This document shows, piece after piece, positions 1 through 7,818 of a DNA stretch of 13,702 bases (positions are counted from its first letter, which is position 1; the number at the start of each line of letters is the position of its first letter). Under the pieces are notes generated by a model. The model was given only the letters and a program-made list of their open reading frames with translations, made no database searches and was not told the origin of the DNA. The DNA lies in the NCBI GenBank assembly GCA_964454685.1, contig CAYVTZ010000061.1, positions 1-13,702 of the forward strand, in the 5' to 3' direction. Made by a program: the position numbers and the translations under genes. The stretch is from CAYVTZ01 sp964454685 (GTDB lineage: Bacteria > Bacillota > Clostridia > Christensenellales > Christensenellaceae).

Positions 1-349
1 GCACCGCGCGGCAGAAATACGCATACTGCTCCACCTCCGCATCGCCGCCCTTATAGATGCAGTGTGCAAAGTAATACTCATTATCGATAAAGTAATAGCG
101 GATGCCGTCCAGTTCCAGCGTTTCAACGCCTAAGAATTGAGTGCGCCATCCCAGCGTGAGATTCATCGTCGCCACCACCTCAAGCTGGTGCCGGTATTTA
201 TCGCGGATGCAGCCGTGCAGCGGCATCACCACGCGCACGTCTGTTCCCTGCTTTTGCAGCTCCGCAGGCAATGCCCCGATCACATCGGCCAGCCCGCCCG
301 TTTTTGCAAAGGGCGCACCTTCCGCGCCCACAATCAGAACCTTTGTCAT
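1..349 (-). CDS. glgA: Glycogen synthase, N-terminal part (runs off the window)
   Basis: Glycogen synthase adds glucose from ADP-glucose to the non-reducing ends of alpha-1,4-glucan in the cytoplasm. About 116 residues are visible. They begin MTKVLIVGAEGAPFAKTGGL and continue with ADVIGALP, the N-terminal GT5 signature; the KTGGL lysine (K16) lies in the ADP-glucose binding loop. The stretch is too short to show the catalytic C-terminal half, which continues beyond base 1. The ATG at 349-347 overlaps the glgD stop (346-348) in an ATGA arrangement, which suggests translational coupling and fixes the start. It is the last visible gene of the glgB-C-D-A block; in related operons glgP often follows. 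No frame disruption is seen. Identity is very secure. Confidence 0.96.
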   Translation of the reverse strand, partial: MTKVLIVGAEGAPFAKTGGLADVIGALPAELQKQGTDVRVVMPLHGCIRDKYRHQLEVVATMNLTLGWRTQFLGVETLELDGIRYYFIDNEYYFAHCIYKGGDAEVEQYAYFCRAV

Positions 350-1479
350 ACGATTGCCCCCTTACGGATAATGACGGGGAATCCCTCGTCGCCAATGAGG
401 CGCCTCCCCTGACGAATATTAACTGATTTGTCCAAAATCACGTATTCCAGATCCGCGTTGTTATAAACCTCGCTGTCTTGCATGATAATACAATTCTTGA
501 CTTTTGCTCCCTTACCAATGTGCACTGCACGGAACAAAATGCTGTTTTCCACTTCGCCTTCGATCACGCAGCCGTTGGCGACCAGCGAATTTTTTACGCT
601 GGACGACTTTGCATATTTCGCAGGCACCTCGTCCTTGATTTTTGTATAAATGCGCCCGTTGTCATAGAACAGATCGCGCTGCACATCATAGCGCAAAAAG
701 TCCATATTCAGCTTGTAATAGGATGCCACGGAATGCAGTCTGCCAACGTATCCCTCGTGCTGGAATCCCATAATCTTGATGCGTCCCAAATTCCCCATCA
801 GCAGATCGCTGACAAAATTGTATTTGGCTCGCGAAATGCAGTCCTCCACCAGATATTCCAGCAAATCTTTGCGGATGATGTAGGTATCCATACCGATCTT
901 TTTGGAGTCGGTGATTGCCGCATTGATGGAAAGATCCACCACGCGCCCCTCGCCGTTCAGATGGATGCGCACATCATTAAAGCGTTCACCCTTGTATGCG
1001 TCCGCCTCTGTTTCCTCTTCATTGTACAGCATCGTAATGTCTGCATTGTTTTCCACATGGAATTTCAGCGCATCGTCAAAGCAACGATTGTAAATGGTAA
1101 ACGAGCCGGACAGAATGCAGTATTGCTGCTTGGTTCTGCGGATATAGCTCATCACGCCCTTAATCGCGTCCACAACGCCGCGGTATGTTCCCATGTTTTC
1201 CGCACTGGAAAAAGGCGGCAGAATAAACAATCCGTCATTCTTTCTGGAAAGATCCCACTCCTTGCCCGACCCCAGGTGATCCATCAGCGAGTGATAACTG
1301 CGCTGCGCAATCACGCCCACATTACGAATCCCTGAGTTGACCATGTTGGAAAGCATAAAATCGATAGCGCGATAGCGTCCGCCCACCGGAAGTGCACCAA
1401 TCGTGCGCAGATATACCAGTTCGCGCAGATTAATATTCTGCTCCCCTGCATAAATTAAACCAAACGCGTCACGAATCAT
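346..1479 (-). CDS. glgD: ADP-glucose pyrophosphorylase-like subunit GlgD
   Basis: A 377-residue GlgC paralogue, usual length for GlgD. In Firmicutes GlgD pairs with GlgC in a hetero-oligomer, where it mainly boosts GlgC activity. The sequence shows a nucleotidyltransferase-like N-terminal domain (roughly 1-250) and a left-handed beta-helix-type C-terminus (about 285-360, repeats such as VKNSLVANGCVIEGEVENSI). Catalytic features are lost: the phosphate-binding G-G-x-G-x-R-L loop is replaced by LIYAGEQNINLREL (8-21), and the metal-binding SGDHIY of GlgC reads SGSFTIY at 124-130. It is therefore probably non-catalytic (inference). GGAGG at 1489-1493 lies 9 nt before the ATG. The start overlaps the glgC stop as ATGA, and its own stop overlaps the glgA start. 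Confidence 0.95.
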   Translation of the reverse strand: MIRDAFGLIYAGEQNINLRELVYLRTIGALPVGGRYRAIDFMLSNMVNSGIRNVGVIAQRSYHSLMDHLGSGKEWDLSRKNDGLFILPPFSSAENMGTYRGVVDAIKGVMSYIRRTKQQYCILSGSFTIYNRCFDDALKFHVENNADITMLYNEEETEADAYKGERFNDVRIHLNGEGRVVDLSINAAITDSKKIGMDTYIIRKDLLEYLVEDCISRAKYNFVSDLLMGNLGRIKIMGFQHEGYVGRLHSVASYYKLNMDFLRYDVQRDLFYDNGRIYTKIKDEVPAKYAKSSSVKNSLVANGCVIEGEVENSILFRAVHIGKGAKVKNCIIMQDSEVYNNADLEYVILDKSVNIRQGRRLIGDEGFPVIIRKGAIV

Positions 1480-2684
1480 TTTTTGTCACCTCCGATTGAA
1501 TTTTTGACGACACGATTCGCCGCCACCATCTCCCCTGCTTCGATGGAAACTTCCTTGCGAATGATGGTGCCTGAGCCGACCACGGTGATCTTGCCACCCC
1601 CGCCAATCTGGCAGTTTTGTTCCACGATCACGCCTTCATCCAAAATGCTCATGATGATCTTGCTCTTTTCCCCGATCACAGATTCCTGCATGATAATGCT
1701 GTCGCGTACCACAGCGCCCTTTTCTACTGTCACGCCGGCGGACAAAATACTGTTTTCTACCGTGCCGTAAATATAACAGCCTTCGGAGACCATACTGTTT
1801 TTGATCTTTGCGTTTTCATCCACAAAGTGCGGCGGCTGGTTGGGGTTGCGCGAAAAAATTCTCCACGCCTCATCGTACAAGTCCAGCGCAGGGCTTTCCT
1901 GCAGCAGTTCCATGTTTGCTTCCCATAGGGAATCAATGGTACCCACGTCCTTCCAATATCCTTCAAACGGGAACGCAAACATCTTCTCGCCCTTGTCCAG
2001 CATCTTCGGAATAATATTTTTACCAAAGTCGTTGGAAGATTTCTCGTCCTTGGAGTCTGCAATCAAGTATTCCCGAACCTTTTGCCAGTTAAACACATAT
2101 ACGCCCATGGATGCCATGTTGCTTTTGGGCTTTTTGGGTTTTTCCTCAAATTCATAGATGCTGCAATCGTCGTTGGTGTTCATGATGCCAAAGCGCGACG
2201 CTTCCTCCATCGGCACGCGGATGACTGCAATGGTCGCATCCGCTTGGTTTTGCTCGTGCGCCGCAATCATGGCGTTGTAGTCCATCTTGTAGATGTGGTC
2301 GCCGGACAGCACCAGGATATAGTCCGGATTATATCGATCGATGAAATAAATATTCTGATAGATTGCATTTGCGGTCCCGGAATACCACTCGCCGCGTTCC
2401 CCTTTTACATACGGCGGCAACACAAACGCACCCCCCGTGATTCCGTCAAGGTCCCACGGTGCGCCGGTACCAATATACGCATTCAACTCCAGCGGTTCAT
2501 ACTGCGTCAGTACGCCCACCGTATCGATACCCGAATGTATGCAGTTCGAGAGTGGAAAATCGATGATTCGATATTTCCCCCCGTATGTCACTGCCGGTTT
2601 TGCGCGCTGCTTGGTCAGCACGCCCAGTCTGCTTCCTTGCCCTCCGGCAAGCAGCATTGCTACGCATTTTTTCTTTGTCATCAT
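1476..2684 (-). CDS. glgC: Glucose-1-phosphate adenylyltransferase (ADP-glucose pyrophosphorylase), catalytic subunit
   Basis: Makes ADP-glucose and pyrophosphate from ATP and glucose-1-phosphate, the committed step of bacterial glycogen synthesis. The 402-residue protein has the full active-site set: MLLAGGQGSRL at 10-20 (triphosphate loop), the KPAVTYGGKYRIIDF block at 29-43, SGDHIY at 127-132 with metal ligand D129, and FEEKP at 179-183 with the glucose-1-phosphate lysine K182. The C-terminal beta-helix covers about 290-390. Two adjacent ATGs exist (2684 and 2681); I chose the first because AGAGGG lies about 10 nt upstream and because it overlaps the glgB stop as ATGA. The neighbouring glgD encodes its partner subunit. 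Length and motifs are typical. Confidence 0.97.
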   Translation of the reverse strand: MMTKKKCVAMLLAGGQGSRLGVLTKQRAKPAVTYGGKYRIIDFPLSNCIHSGIDTVGVLTQYEPLELNAYIGTGAPWDLDGITGGAFVLPPYVKGERGEWYSGTANAIYQNIYFIDRYNPDYILVLSGDHIYKMDYNAMIAAHEQNQADATIAVIRVPMEEASRFGIMNTNDDCSIYEFEEKPKKPKSNMASMGVYVFNWQKVREYLIADSKDEKSSNDFGKNIIPKMLDKGEKMFAFPFEGYWKDVGTIDSLWEANMELLQESPALDLYDEAWRIFSRNPNQPPHFVDENAKIKNSMVSEGCYIYGTVENSILSAGVTVEKGAVVRDSIIMQESVIGEKSKIIMSILDEGVIVEQNCQIGGGGKITVVGSGTIIRKEVSIEAGEMVAANRVVKNSIGGDKK

Positions 2685-4597
2685 AGCTTGTGATCCCTCT
2701 TTTCCCCAATGAATTCGTTCTCTTTAAAATCGAAGTACACAGCGCCCAACGGCGGCACCGTCAGTTCAAAGCTGCATGGCAGCCCGTTTAACGGATGCGG
2801 CTGTGTCTCGATGCGGGAAGCAGGCAAAACGCCGCTTCCTCCAAATTGTGTCTCGTCGCTGTTCAGCAGCAGGTACACCGTTCCCTGCGCGGGCATTGCC
2901 ACGCGATAACGCTCGCGCACCATTGGCGTGAAGTTGGTCACACAAATGGTGTGCTTCTCGCCATCATTGCGCATAAAGGCAAAGACGCTGTTGTCCCGAT
3001 CGCTTACGTTCAGCCACGTAAAACCTTCCCATTCGTCGTCTAACGCATATAGAGCGGAATGCTCTTTATACAGCTCGTTCAGCGCCTTCACATATCGCTG
3101 CATCCCGCTGTGCGAATCATATTCCAGCAAAAACCAGTCCAGCTGTTTTTTGTAGTCCCACTCAATGAACTGCGCAAACTCATCCCCCATAAACATCAGC
3201 TTTTTCCCCGGGTGCGCAAACATGTATGCATAAAGTGTGCGCAGCGATGCAAATTTCTGCCAGTAATCGCCGAACATCTTATCCACCATGGATTTTTTGC
3301 CGTGTACCACTTCGTCATGTGAATACGGCAGGATATAGTTTTCGTGGAACGCATAATACATGGAAAATGTCATTTTGTTGTGTTCAAATTGTCTGAAATA
3401 GTGATCCATGGACATGTATTTGAGCGTGTCGTGCATGAAGCCCATGTTCCATTTGTAAGAAAATCCCAATCCCCCGTCTTTGGGCGGCTGTGTCACCATC
3501 GGATATGCCGTGCTTTCCTCGGCAATGGTCATGGTTCCCGCATAGTTAGTCAGCACAACGCTGTTCACCTTGCGCAGGAATTCCACCGCATGTCCATCGA
3601 TGTTTCCGCCATCCTCGTTGGGCACAAAATAACCGTCCCGTGCATAATCGAGGTATAGCATAGAGGTCACCGCGTCCACCCGCAGCCCGTCAATGTGGTA
3701 CTGATCCATCAAAAACATCGCGGACGAGACCAAAAAGCTAACGACCTCCGGTCTGCCATAGTTGAAAATCAATGTTCCCCACTGCGGATGCTCCCGCTGC
3801 AAAATGTGTTCATGCTCGTAAAGCCGGGTGCCATCAAAGTTTGCCAGCCCGTGCTCGTCCTTGGGGAAGTGCGCCGGCACCCAGTCCACAATCACCGCGA
3901 TCCCGCGCCTGTGCAGCGCATCCACAAAATACATGAAATCCTGTGGCGTGCCGTAGCGTGATGTGATGGCAAAAAAGCCTGTTACCTGATAGCCCCACGA
4001 CCCGTCAAAGGGAAATTCCGTCACGGGCATCAGCTCCACATGCGTGTATCCCATCTCGGATACATAGTCCGCAAGTTCATCCGCAACCTCGCGCAGATTC
4101 GCAAACTCGTATCCTTCCTTGGTGCGCCACGACCCTATGTGCAGCTCGTAAATGGAGACCGGATTTTTGCGCCAGTCCGTACGCATGCGTCGTTGTATAA
4201 AATCCTCATCGCTCCATTCATACCCCCCCAGTCCCCAGACCTTAGAGGCCGTGAATGGCGGCGTCTCACAATGAAACGCAAACGGGTCGGACTTCATCTG
4301 AATGCGGCTATCGAATCCCAAAACCTGATATTTGTAATTATCACCGTCATGGAGTTCTTCCACAAAAGCATACCACACGCCATTTTTGTACGGACGCATC
4401 CGGTTTGCCGCTTCGTTCCACTGATTGAAATCTCCCACTACGCTGATGGCGCGCGCATTCGGCGCCCACACGCAAAAGCGATGCTTGTTCAGCTCCGGGA
4501 TGTAATGACAGCCAAAAAGTTGATATGCTTTTTGGGCCTCTCCGGTGTTGAATAAAAAGATATCCGCCTCCGGTAAAAAATCCGTTTCTTGGTACAT
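2681..4597 (-). CDS. glgB: 1,4-alpha-glucan branching enzyme
   Basis: Transfers alpha-1,4-glucan segments to make alpha-1,6 branches in glycogen. The 638 residues show an N-terminal CBM48-type beta-sandwich (about 28-115, with FCVWAPNARAISVVGDFNQW), a GH13 barrel (about 140-520) and a C-terminal all-beta domain (about 530-630). Predicted catalytic residues are the nucleophile D308 in DGLRVDAV, the acid/base E360 in TIAEEST and D428 in YSHDEVVHGK. It is a shorter GH13_9 type without the extra N-terminal module found in some homologues. A split Shine-Dalgarno resembling AAGGAcGGTGA ends 6 nt before the ATG. The gene follows malQ/pgi after 152 bp and its stop overlaps glgC as ATGA. All motifs are intact. 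Confidence 0.97.
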   Translation of the reverse strand: MYQETDFLPEADIFLFNTGEAQKAYQLFGCHYIPELNKHRFCVWAPNARAISVVGDFNQWNEAANRMRPYKNGVWYAFVEELHDGDNYKYQVLGFDSRIQMKSDPFAFHCETPPFTASKVWGLGGYEWSDEDFIQRRMRTDWRKNPVSIYELHIGSWRTKEGYEFANLREVADELADYVSEMGYTHVELMPVTEFPFDGSWGYQVTGFFAITSRYGTPQDFMYFVDALHRRGIAVIVDWVPAHFPKDEHGLANFDGTRLYEHEHILQREHPQWGTLIFNYGRPEVVSFLVSSAMFLMDQYHIDGLRVDAVTSMLYLDYARDGYFVPNEDGGNIDGHAVEFLRKVNSVVLTNYAGTMTIAEESTAYPMVTQPPKDGGLGFSYKWNMGFMHDTLKYMSMDHYFRQFEHNKMTFSMYYAFHENYILPYSHDEVVHGKKSMVDKMFGDYWQKFASLRTLYAYMFAHPGKKLMFMGDEFAQFIEWDYKKQLDWFLLEYDSHSGMQRYVKALNELYKEHSALYALDDEWEGFTWLNVSDRDNSVFAFMRNDGEKHTICVTNFTPMVRERYRVAMPAQGTVYLLLNSDETQFGGSGVLPASRIETQPHPLNGLPCSFELTVPPLGAVYFDFKENEFIGEKRDHKL

Positions 4598-4749
4598 CCC
4601 CTGTCACCGTCCTTTTATGCGATCGGAGCCGCGTACCGTGCGGCAATCAGAAACATCTTCCCGATTTGAATCCGGTGTCTGCGACGTACAAGCTTACACC
4701 CGCACGCCGCGCCCTTTTGCCTATCGTAATGTTGCAGCCCTCTTCGGTG
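4598..4749 (-). other. Spacer between pgi and glgB without a recognised terminator or promoter
   Basis: The 152 bp between the malQ/pgi stop and the glgB start hold no ORF with a ribosome site. On the transcribed strand I see a 5-bp stem GCCGC/GCGGC with a 7-nt loop (4627-4643 region) that lacks a T-run, so it is not an intrinsic terminator. No paired -35/-10 boxes are convincing. The simplest reading is read-through from the upstream promoter into glgB, although a cryptic promoter cannot be excluded. This spacer is much larger than the 4-bp overlaps joining the following three genes. Confidence 0.4.
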
Positions 4750-7716
4750 TTATACGGTCAGAATAAACTTTGCATCCTTCGCTGCCGCGCCGGAAAGCTC
4801 CTTCGCCTTGTCCTCGTAGCCCTCGCGCCCCATCAGCGCAAATGTCGCAATCTTGCCTTCTTCCACACCCGGTTGGTCAAACGCGTCAATCTCCAAAAAT
4901 TCGCCCGCGGCAGCCGTTGCCATTTCCAGGAAGAAAAACAACCCGCCAATCGCGCTTGCGTCCATTTTGTCCAGCGTGATGCGCATATTCATCTTTCCGG
5001 ACTTGCACACGGCGTATTCCGTCGCCTGCATTTCCGCCGCTATCAGCTTGTTGATGGTCTGTCCTTCAATGTATGTCGCATCCATCATGTCGATGGGCGG
5101 CTTGGGAATGGTCAGCTTTGTGTTGAAGTTCTGCACATCGATAAAGGTGATGATTTTATCAAACGGTCCTTCGGTGTAAAGCTGAATCTGCGAATGCTGA
5201 TCCGTCACACCCAGCGCGCGCACAGGCGTTTGCCCGCAGTTGACCACACCGCCATCGTTGCCAAAGCGTTTTCCAAGCGATTCTGCCCACAGCTGCGCAT
5301 ACCATTCCGCCATGTTCAGCAGTCCGTCGGCATACGGCATCATCACTGAAATGTTCGCGCCCTTTTTCATCGCCGTGCAATACAGCATCGCGTAAAGGTA
5401 CGCCGGATTCTCCCACACATTTTCTTTGGTGCAAGCGTCGTCCATTGCCTTTGCTCCCGCAAACAGTGCGTCGATGTCAATGTTCAGCACCGCCGCGGAC
5501 AGCAGTCCCACGGGGCACAGCACAGAAAAGCGTCCGCCCACACCATCCGGCACCGTGTAGGTTTTGAACCCATATTGATTCGAAATCTTTTTGAGAATGC
5601 CCTTCTCTTTATCCGTCGTCAGAATGATATTGTCTTTAAAGCTGTCGCCCAGCGCTTCCTGCAAAGCGCCCATCACGATCATAAACTGCGACATGGTCTC
5701 CACGGTGTTGCCGCTTTTGGTAATCACATGGAAGCAGGTCTTTTTCACGTCTAAAATATCAAACAGTGCATTCAGTCCGTCGGGGTCAACATTGTCTGCC
5801 ACATAAAAACGTGCGCCGCCGCGTTTTTCGCGCGGAAGCTCATTGTATTTCAGATGCTTCACGCCGGTAAACAGCGCCTTAGAACCCAGCGCGCTGCCGC
5901 CGATCCCCAAAACCACGAATGCGTCAAACTTCTCATTGATGCGCTTTCCTTCCGCAACGATGTCCGCTACGATCGCATCCTGATTATATGGCAACGAACG
6001 CCATGCCATCGCCGCCTTCTTATCGCACATGTTTTGATGTACTTTCCCCAGCATCGGCTCCCACTGCGCGATTTCCGCGTCTGTCAGCCCATGCTCCCCA
6101 ATGTTCGTCGCAAGCATGTTGTTAAAATCAATCTTCATCTTGTTACCTCCCGGAATATTCGTATTGGTTAAAACATTTGTTTTCATGCAATGGTGTGAGG
6201 AGATCATAAACTCCTTCTCCTTCTGCGGCTCATCCGCGGCCTCCGCCGGCTCGTCATAACGCGCCCGCCCGTAGGTCACCGCCATGTCGTATAACGTCTG
6301 AACGACTTGCGGCGAAAACGCGTCTTCCTGCATCCGCCAACGCCAGTTGGTACCGCCGACCGTAGAAGGTGTGTTCATACGCGCGCTTGAATCCAAATTC
6401 AAAATGTCCTGCATCGGGATGATGCAAAACCGCGCCGTACTCATCATCGCCAAGCGAATCATGCGGTGTGCAACCGTATCCTCCGTCATCTCTCCGGCAT
6501 ATTCACGAATCAAGTGTCTGCTTTTCCTGCCTAATGCAGAAAACCAGCCCCGCGTCGTCTCGTTATCATGCGTCCCGGTGTAAACCACGCAATTTTGCGG
6601 ATAATTGTGCGGCAGATAGATGCTGTTTTGCTCATCAAACGCAAATTGCAACACTTTTGTTCCCGGAAAACCACATCGGTCAATCAGCTCAAACACCTCA
6701 GGTGTTAAAAAACCAAGATCCTCCGCCAAAATCGGCAGCTCGCCCAATTCCTCGCGCAGTCGATCAAACAGCGCATAGCCCGGCCCCTGCACCCAGTGAC
6801 CATCCCTGGGGTGTTTTTCCCTTGGAATATAGAAATATGCCTGCAAGCCTCGAAAGTGATCCACGCGCACGTAGTCAAACATATTCAGGCAGTGTCGCAT
6901 TCTGCGCACCCACCATTCGAACCCATTCAGACGCATGCTCTCCCAATCGTAGAGCGGGTTTCCCCAATGCTGTCCATCAGAGCAGAAGTAGTCCGGCGGG
7001 CATCCCGCCACGCTGCCGTCCTGCAAAAACAGCTCTCTGTTTGCCCAGACCTCGGAAGATTCCGGCGCAACATAGATAGGAACATCCCCAATCATCCGGA
7101 TTCCTTTTTGCGTGGCGTAAGCGCGCAGCTCCTTCCACTGCCGGTCAAACAGATACTGAGCAAATGCCACGCTTTCGATCTGCTCCTGATATCGTTCCGC
7201 CAGCAGCATCACCGCTTCCGGATTACGTTCGCGCACCGCCGCATCCCATTGAGAAAGCGGCGCACCGTCAAAGTGCTTCTGAAATACAGAAAACATTGCA
7301 TAATCAGCAAGCCATTCCGCATGTTCCAGCTTGAAGTCTGTAAACGCATTCCGGTGCTTCTGCACACCACGCCGGTATGCCAAATCCAGCAAACCTTCGC
7401 GCTGCAAATGCACCGCCTCAAAGTCTACCAGATTCGCATCACAGTGTGGCAGCGCATTCAGCTCCGCACGTGTCAGCAAACCTTCCTCAGCTAGTAAATC
7501 CAAATCGATGAAAAGCGGGTTCCCCGCGAAGGTGCAAACGCCTTGATAGGGGCTTCCGCCAAAGCCGGTCGGCATCAATGGCAGAATCTGCCAATACGTT
7601 TGTTGAGCCTTGTTCAAACAATCAACAAAGTCGTAGGCTGCTTTTCCAAGTGTACCGATACCATAAGGTGAGGGAAGAGAAGAAATGTGCAACAGCACTC
7701 CGCAACGTCTGTCCAT
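4750..7716 (-). CDS. Fused frame: 4-alpha-glucanotransferase (MalQ) - glucose-6-phosphate isomerase (Pgi)
   Basis: One uninterrupted 988-residue frame contains two complete enzymes. Residues 1-484 are a GH77 amylomaltase, which disproportionates malto-oligosaccharides: GGSPYQ at 53-58, GDVPIYVAPESSEVW at 210-224, nucleophile D286 in VRVDHFRG, acid/base E332 in LAEDLG, and D384 in GTHDNETT. Residues 485-526 are a linker, first acidic (DEPAEAADEPQKEKEF), then encoded by A/T-rich DNA. Residues 527-988 are a full 462-residue Firmicute-type Pgi, which interconverts glucose-6-P and fructose-6-P: LGIGGSALGSKAL, KSGNTVET, GGRFS with R729, WAESLGK with E812, DQHSQ with H841 and a C-terminal K955. GAGGA lies 7 nt before the ATG at 7716. 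An internal GGGAGGT and ATG precede the Pgi domain, so free Pgi may also be made. The joined frame could be real or the result of one base error near the malQ end. Confidence 0.9.
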   Translation of the reverse strand: MDRRCGVLLHISSLPSPYGIGTLGKAAYDFVDCLNKAQQTYWQILPLMPTGFGGSPYQGVCTFAGNPLFIDLDLLAEEGLLTRAELNALPHCDANLVDFEAVHLQREGLLDLAYRRGVQKHRNAFTDFKLEHAEWLADYAMFSVFQKHFDGAPLSQWDAAVRERNPEAVMLLAERYQEQIESVAFAQYLFDRQWKELRAYATQKGIRMIGDVPIYVAPESSEVWANRELFLQDGSVAGCPPDYFCSDGQHWGNPLYDWESMRLNGFEWWVRRMRHCLNMFDYVRVDHFRGLQAYFYIPREKHPRDGHWVQGPGYALFDRLREELGELPILAEDLGFLTPEVFELIDRCGFPGTKVLQFAFDEQNSIYLPHNYPQNCVVYTGTHDNETTRGWFSALGRKSRHLIREYAGEMTEDTVAHRMIRLAMMSTARFCIIPMQDILNLDSSARMNTPSTVGGTNWRWRMQEDAFSPQVVQTLYDMAVTYGRARYDEPAEAADEPQKEKEFMISSHHCMKTNVLTNTNIPGGNKMKIDFNNMLATNIGEHGLTDAEIAQWEPMLGKVHQNMCDKKAAMAWRSLPYNQDAIVADIVAEGKRINEKFDAFVVLGIGGSALGSKALFTGVKHLKYNELPREKRGGARFYVADNVDPDGLNALFDILDVKKTCFHVITKSGNTVETMSQFMIVMGALQEALGDSFKDNIILTTDKEKGILKKISNQYGFKTYTVPDGVGGRFSVLCPVGLLSAAVLNIDIDALFAGAKAMDDACTKENVWENPAYLYAMLYCTAMKKGANISVMMPYADGLLNMAEWYAQLWAESLGKRFGNDGGVVNCGQTPVRALGVTDQHSQIQLYTEGPFDKIITFIDVQNFNTKLTIPKPPIDMMDATYIEGQTINKLIAAEMQATEYAVCKSGKMNMRITLDKMDASAIGGLFFFLEMATAAAGEFLEIDAFDQPGVEEGKIATFALMGREGYEDKAKELSGAAAKDAKFILTV
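6136..6151 (-). promoter_or_regulatory. Internal Shine-Dalgarno and ATG for the Pgi domain
   Basis: Inside the fused frame, GGGAGGT (6145-6151) stands 7 nt from an ATG (6136-6138) that begins MKIDFNNMLATN, the natural N-terminus of a bacterial Pgi. This is as strong a ribosome site as any in the window. In one alternative frame a TAA sits within this site (AGG TAA CAAG ATG), where a coupled upstream gene would normally stop. It therefore looks like the original start of an independent pgi gene, and it probably still initiates translation. Confidence 0.75.
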
Positions 7717-7753
7717 AGTAAATTCCTCAAATCGTTATGTGACTGATACATTC

Positions 7754-7782
7754 ATTATACCTTTGTTCCGCAAAAATGTATA
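7754..7782 (-). promoter_or_regulatory. Sigma-A-type promoter of the malQ/pgi-glgBCDA operon
   Basis: On the minus strand a -10 box TATAAT (7754-7759, perfect consensus) is separated by 17 bp from a -35-like TATACA (7777-7782, 4 of 6 matches to TTGACA). Transcription should begin near 7747, giving a leader of about 30 nt before the malQ ATG with its GAGGA site. The weak -35 box and the palindromes immediately upstream suggest the promoter is regulated. Confidence 0.8.
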
Positions 7783-7791
7783 GTGGAAATT

Positions 7792-7818
7792 AAACTTTTC
7801 AAAAAGTTTCATGAAACT
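7792..7818. promoter_or_regulatory. Overlapping palindromes, candidate operator upstream of the glycogen operon promoter
   Basis: Two inverted repeats share bases. AAACTTTT-CA-AAAAGTTT (7792-7809) has 8-bp arms with a 2-bp centre, and AGTTTCATGAAACT (7805-7818) is a perfect 14-bp palindrome. They begin 10 bp upstream of the -35 box. The spacing suits an activator, or a repressor acting with DNA looping; the cognate regulator is not in the window. The A/T-rich composition also makes a cruciform or UP-like role possible, so the operator reading is an inference. Confidence 0.5.

Noticed and set aside
478..1335. Long plus-strand ORF (285 codons) antisense to glgD
   Set aside because: It lies wholly inside a well-supported glgD, has no ribosome site or recognisable domain, and its composition mirrors the opposite coding strand.
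2082..2693. Plus-strand ORF of about 200 codons antisense to glgC
   Set aside because: It is the mirror of a confident catalytic gene, with a His/Val/Arg-rich composition typical of antisense reading and no family signature.
6468..7494. Overlapping plus-strand ORFs antisense to malQ
   Set aside because: Both lie across the MalQ catalytic region and have no promoter, ribosome site or protein family features.
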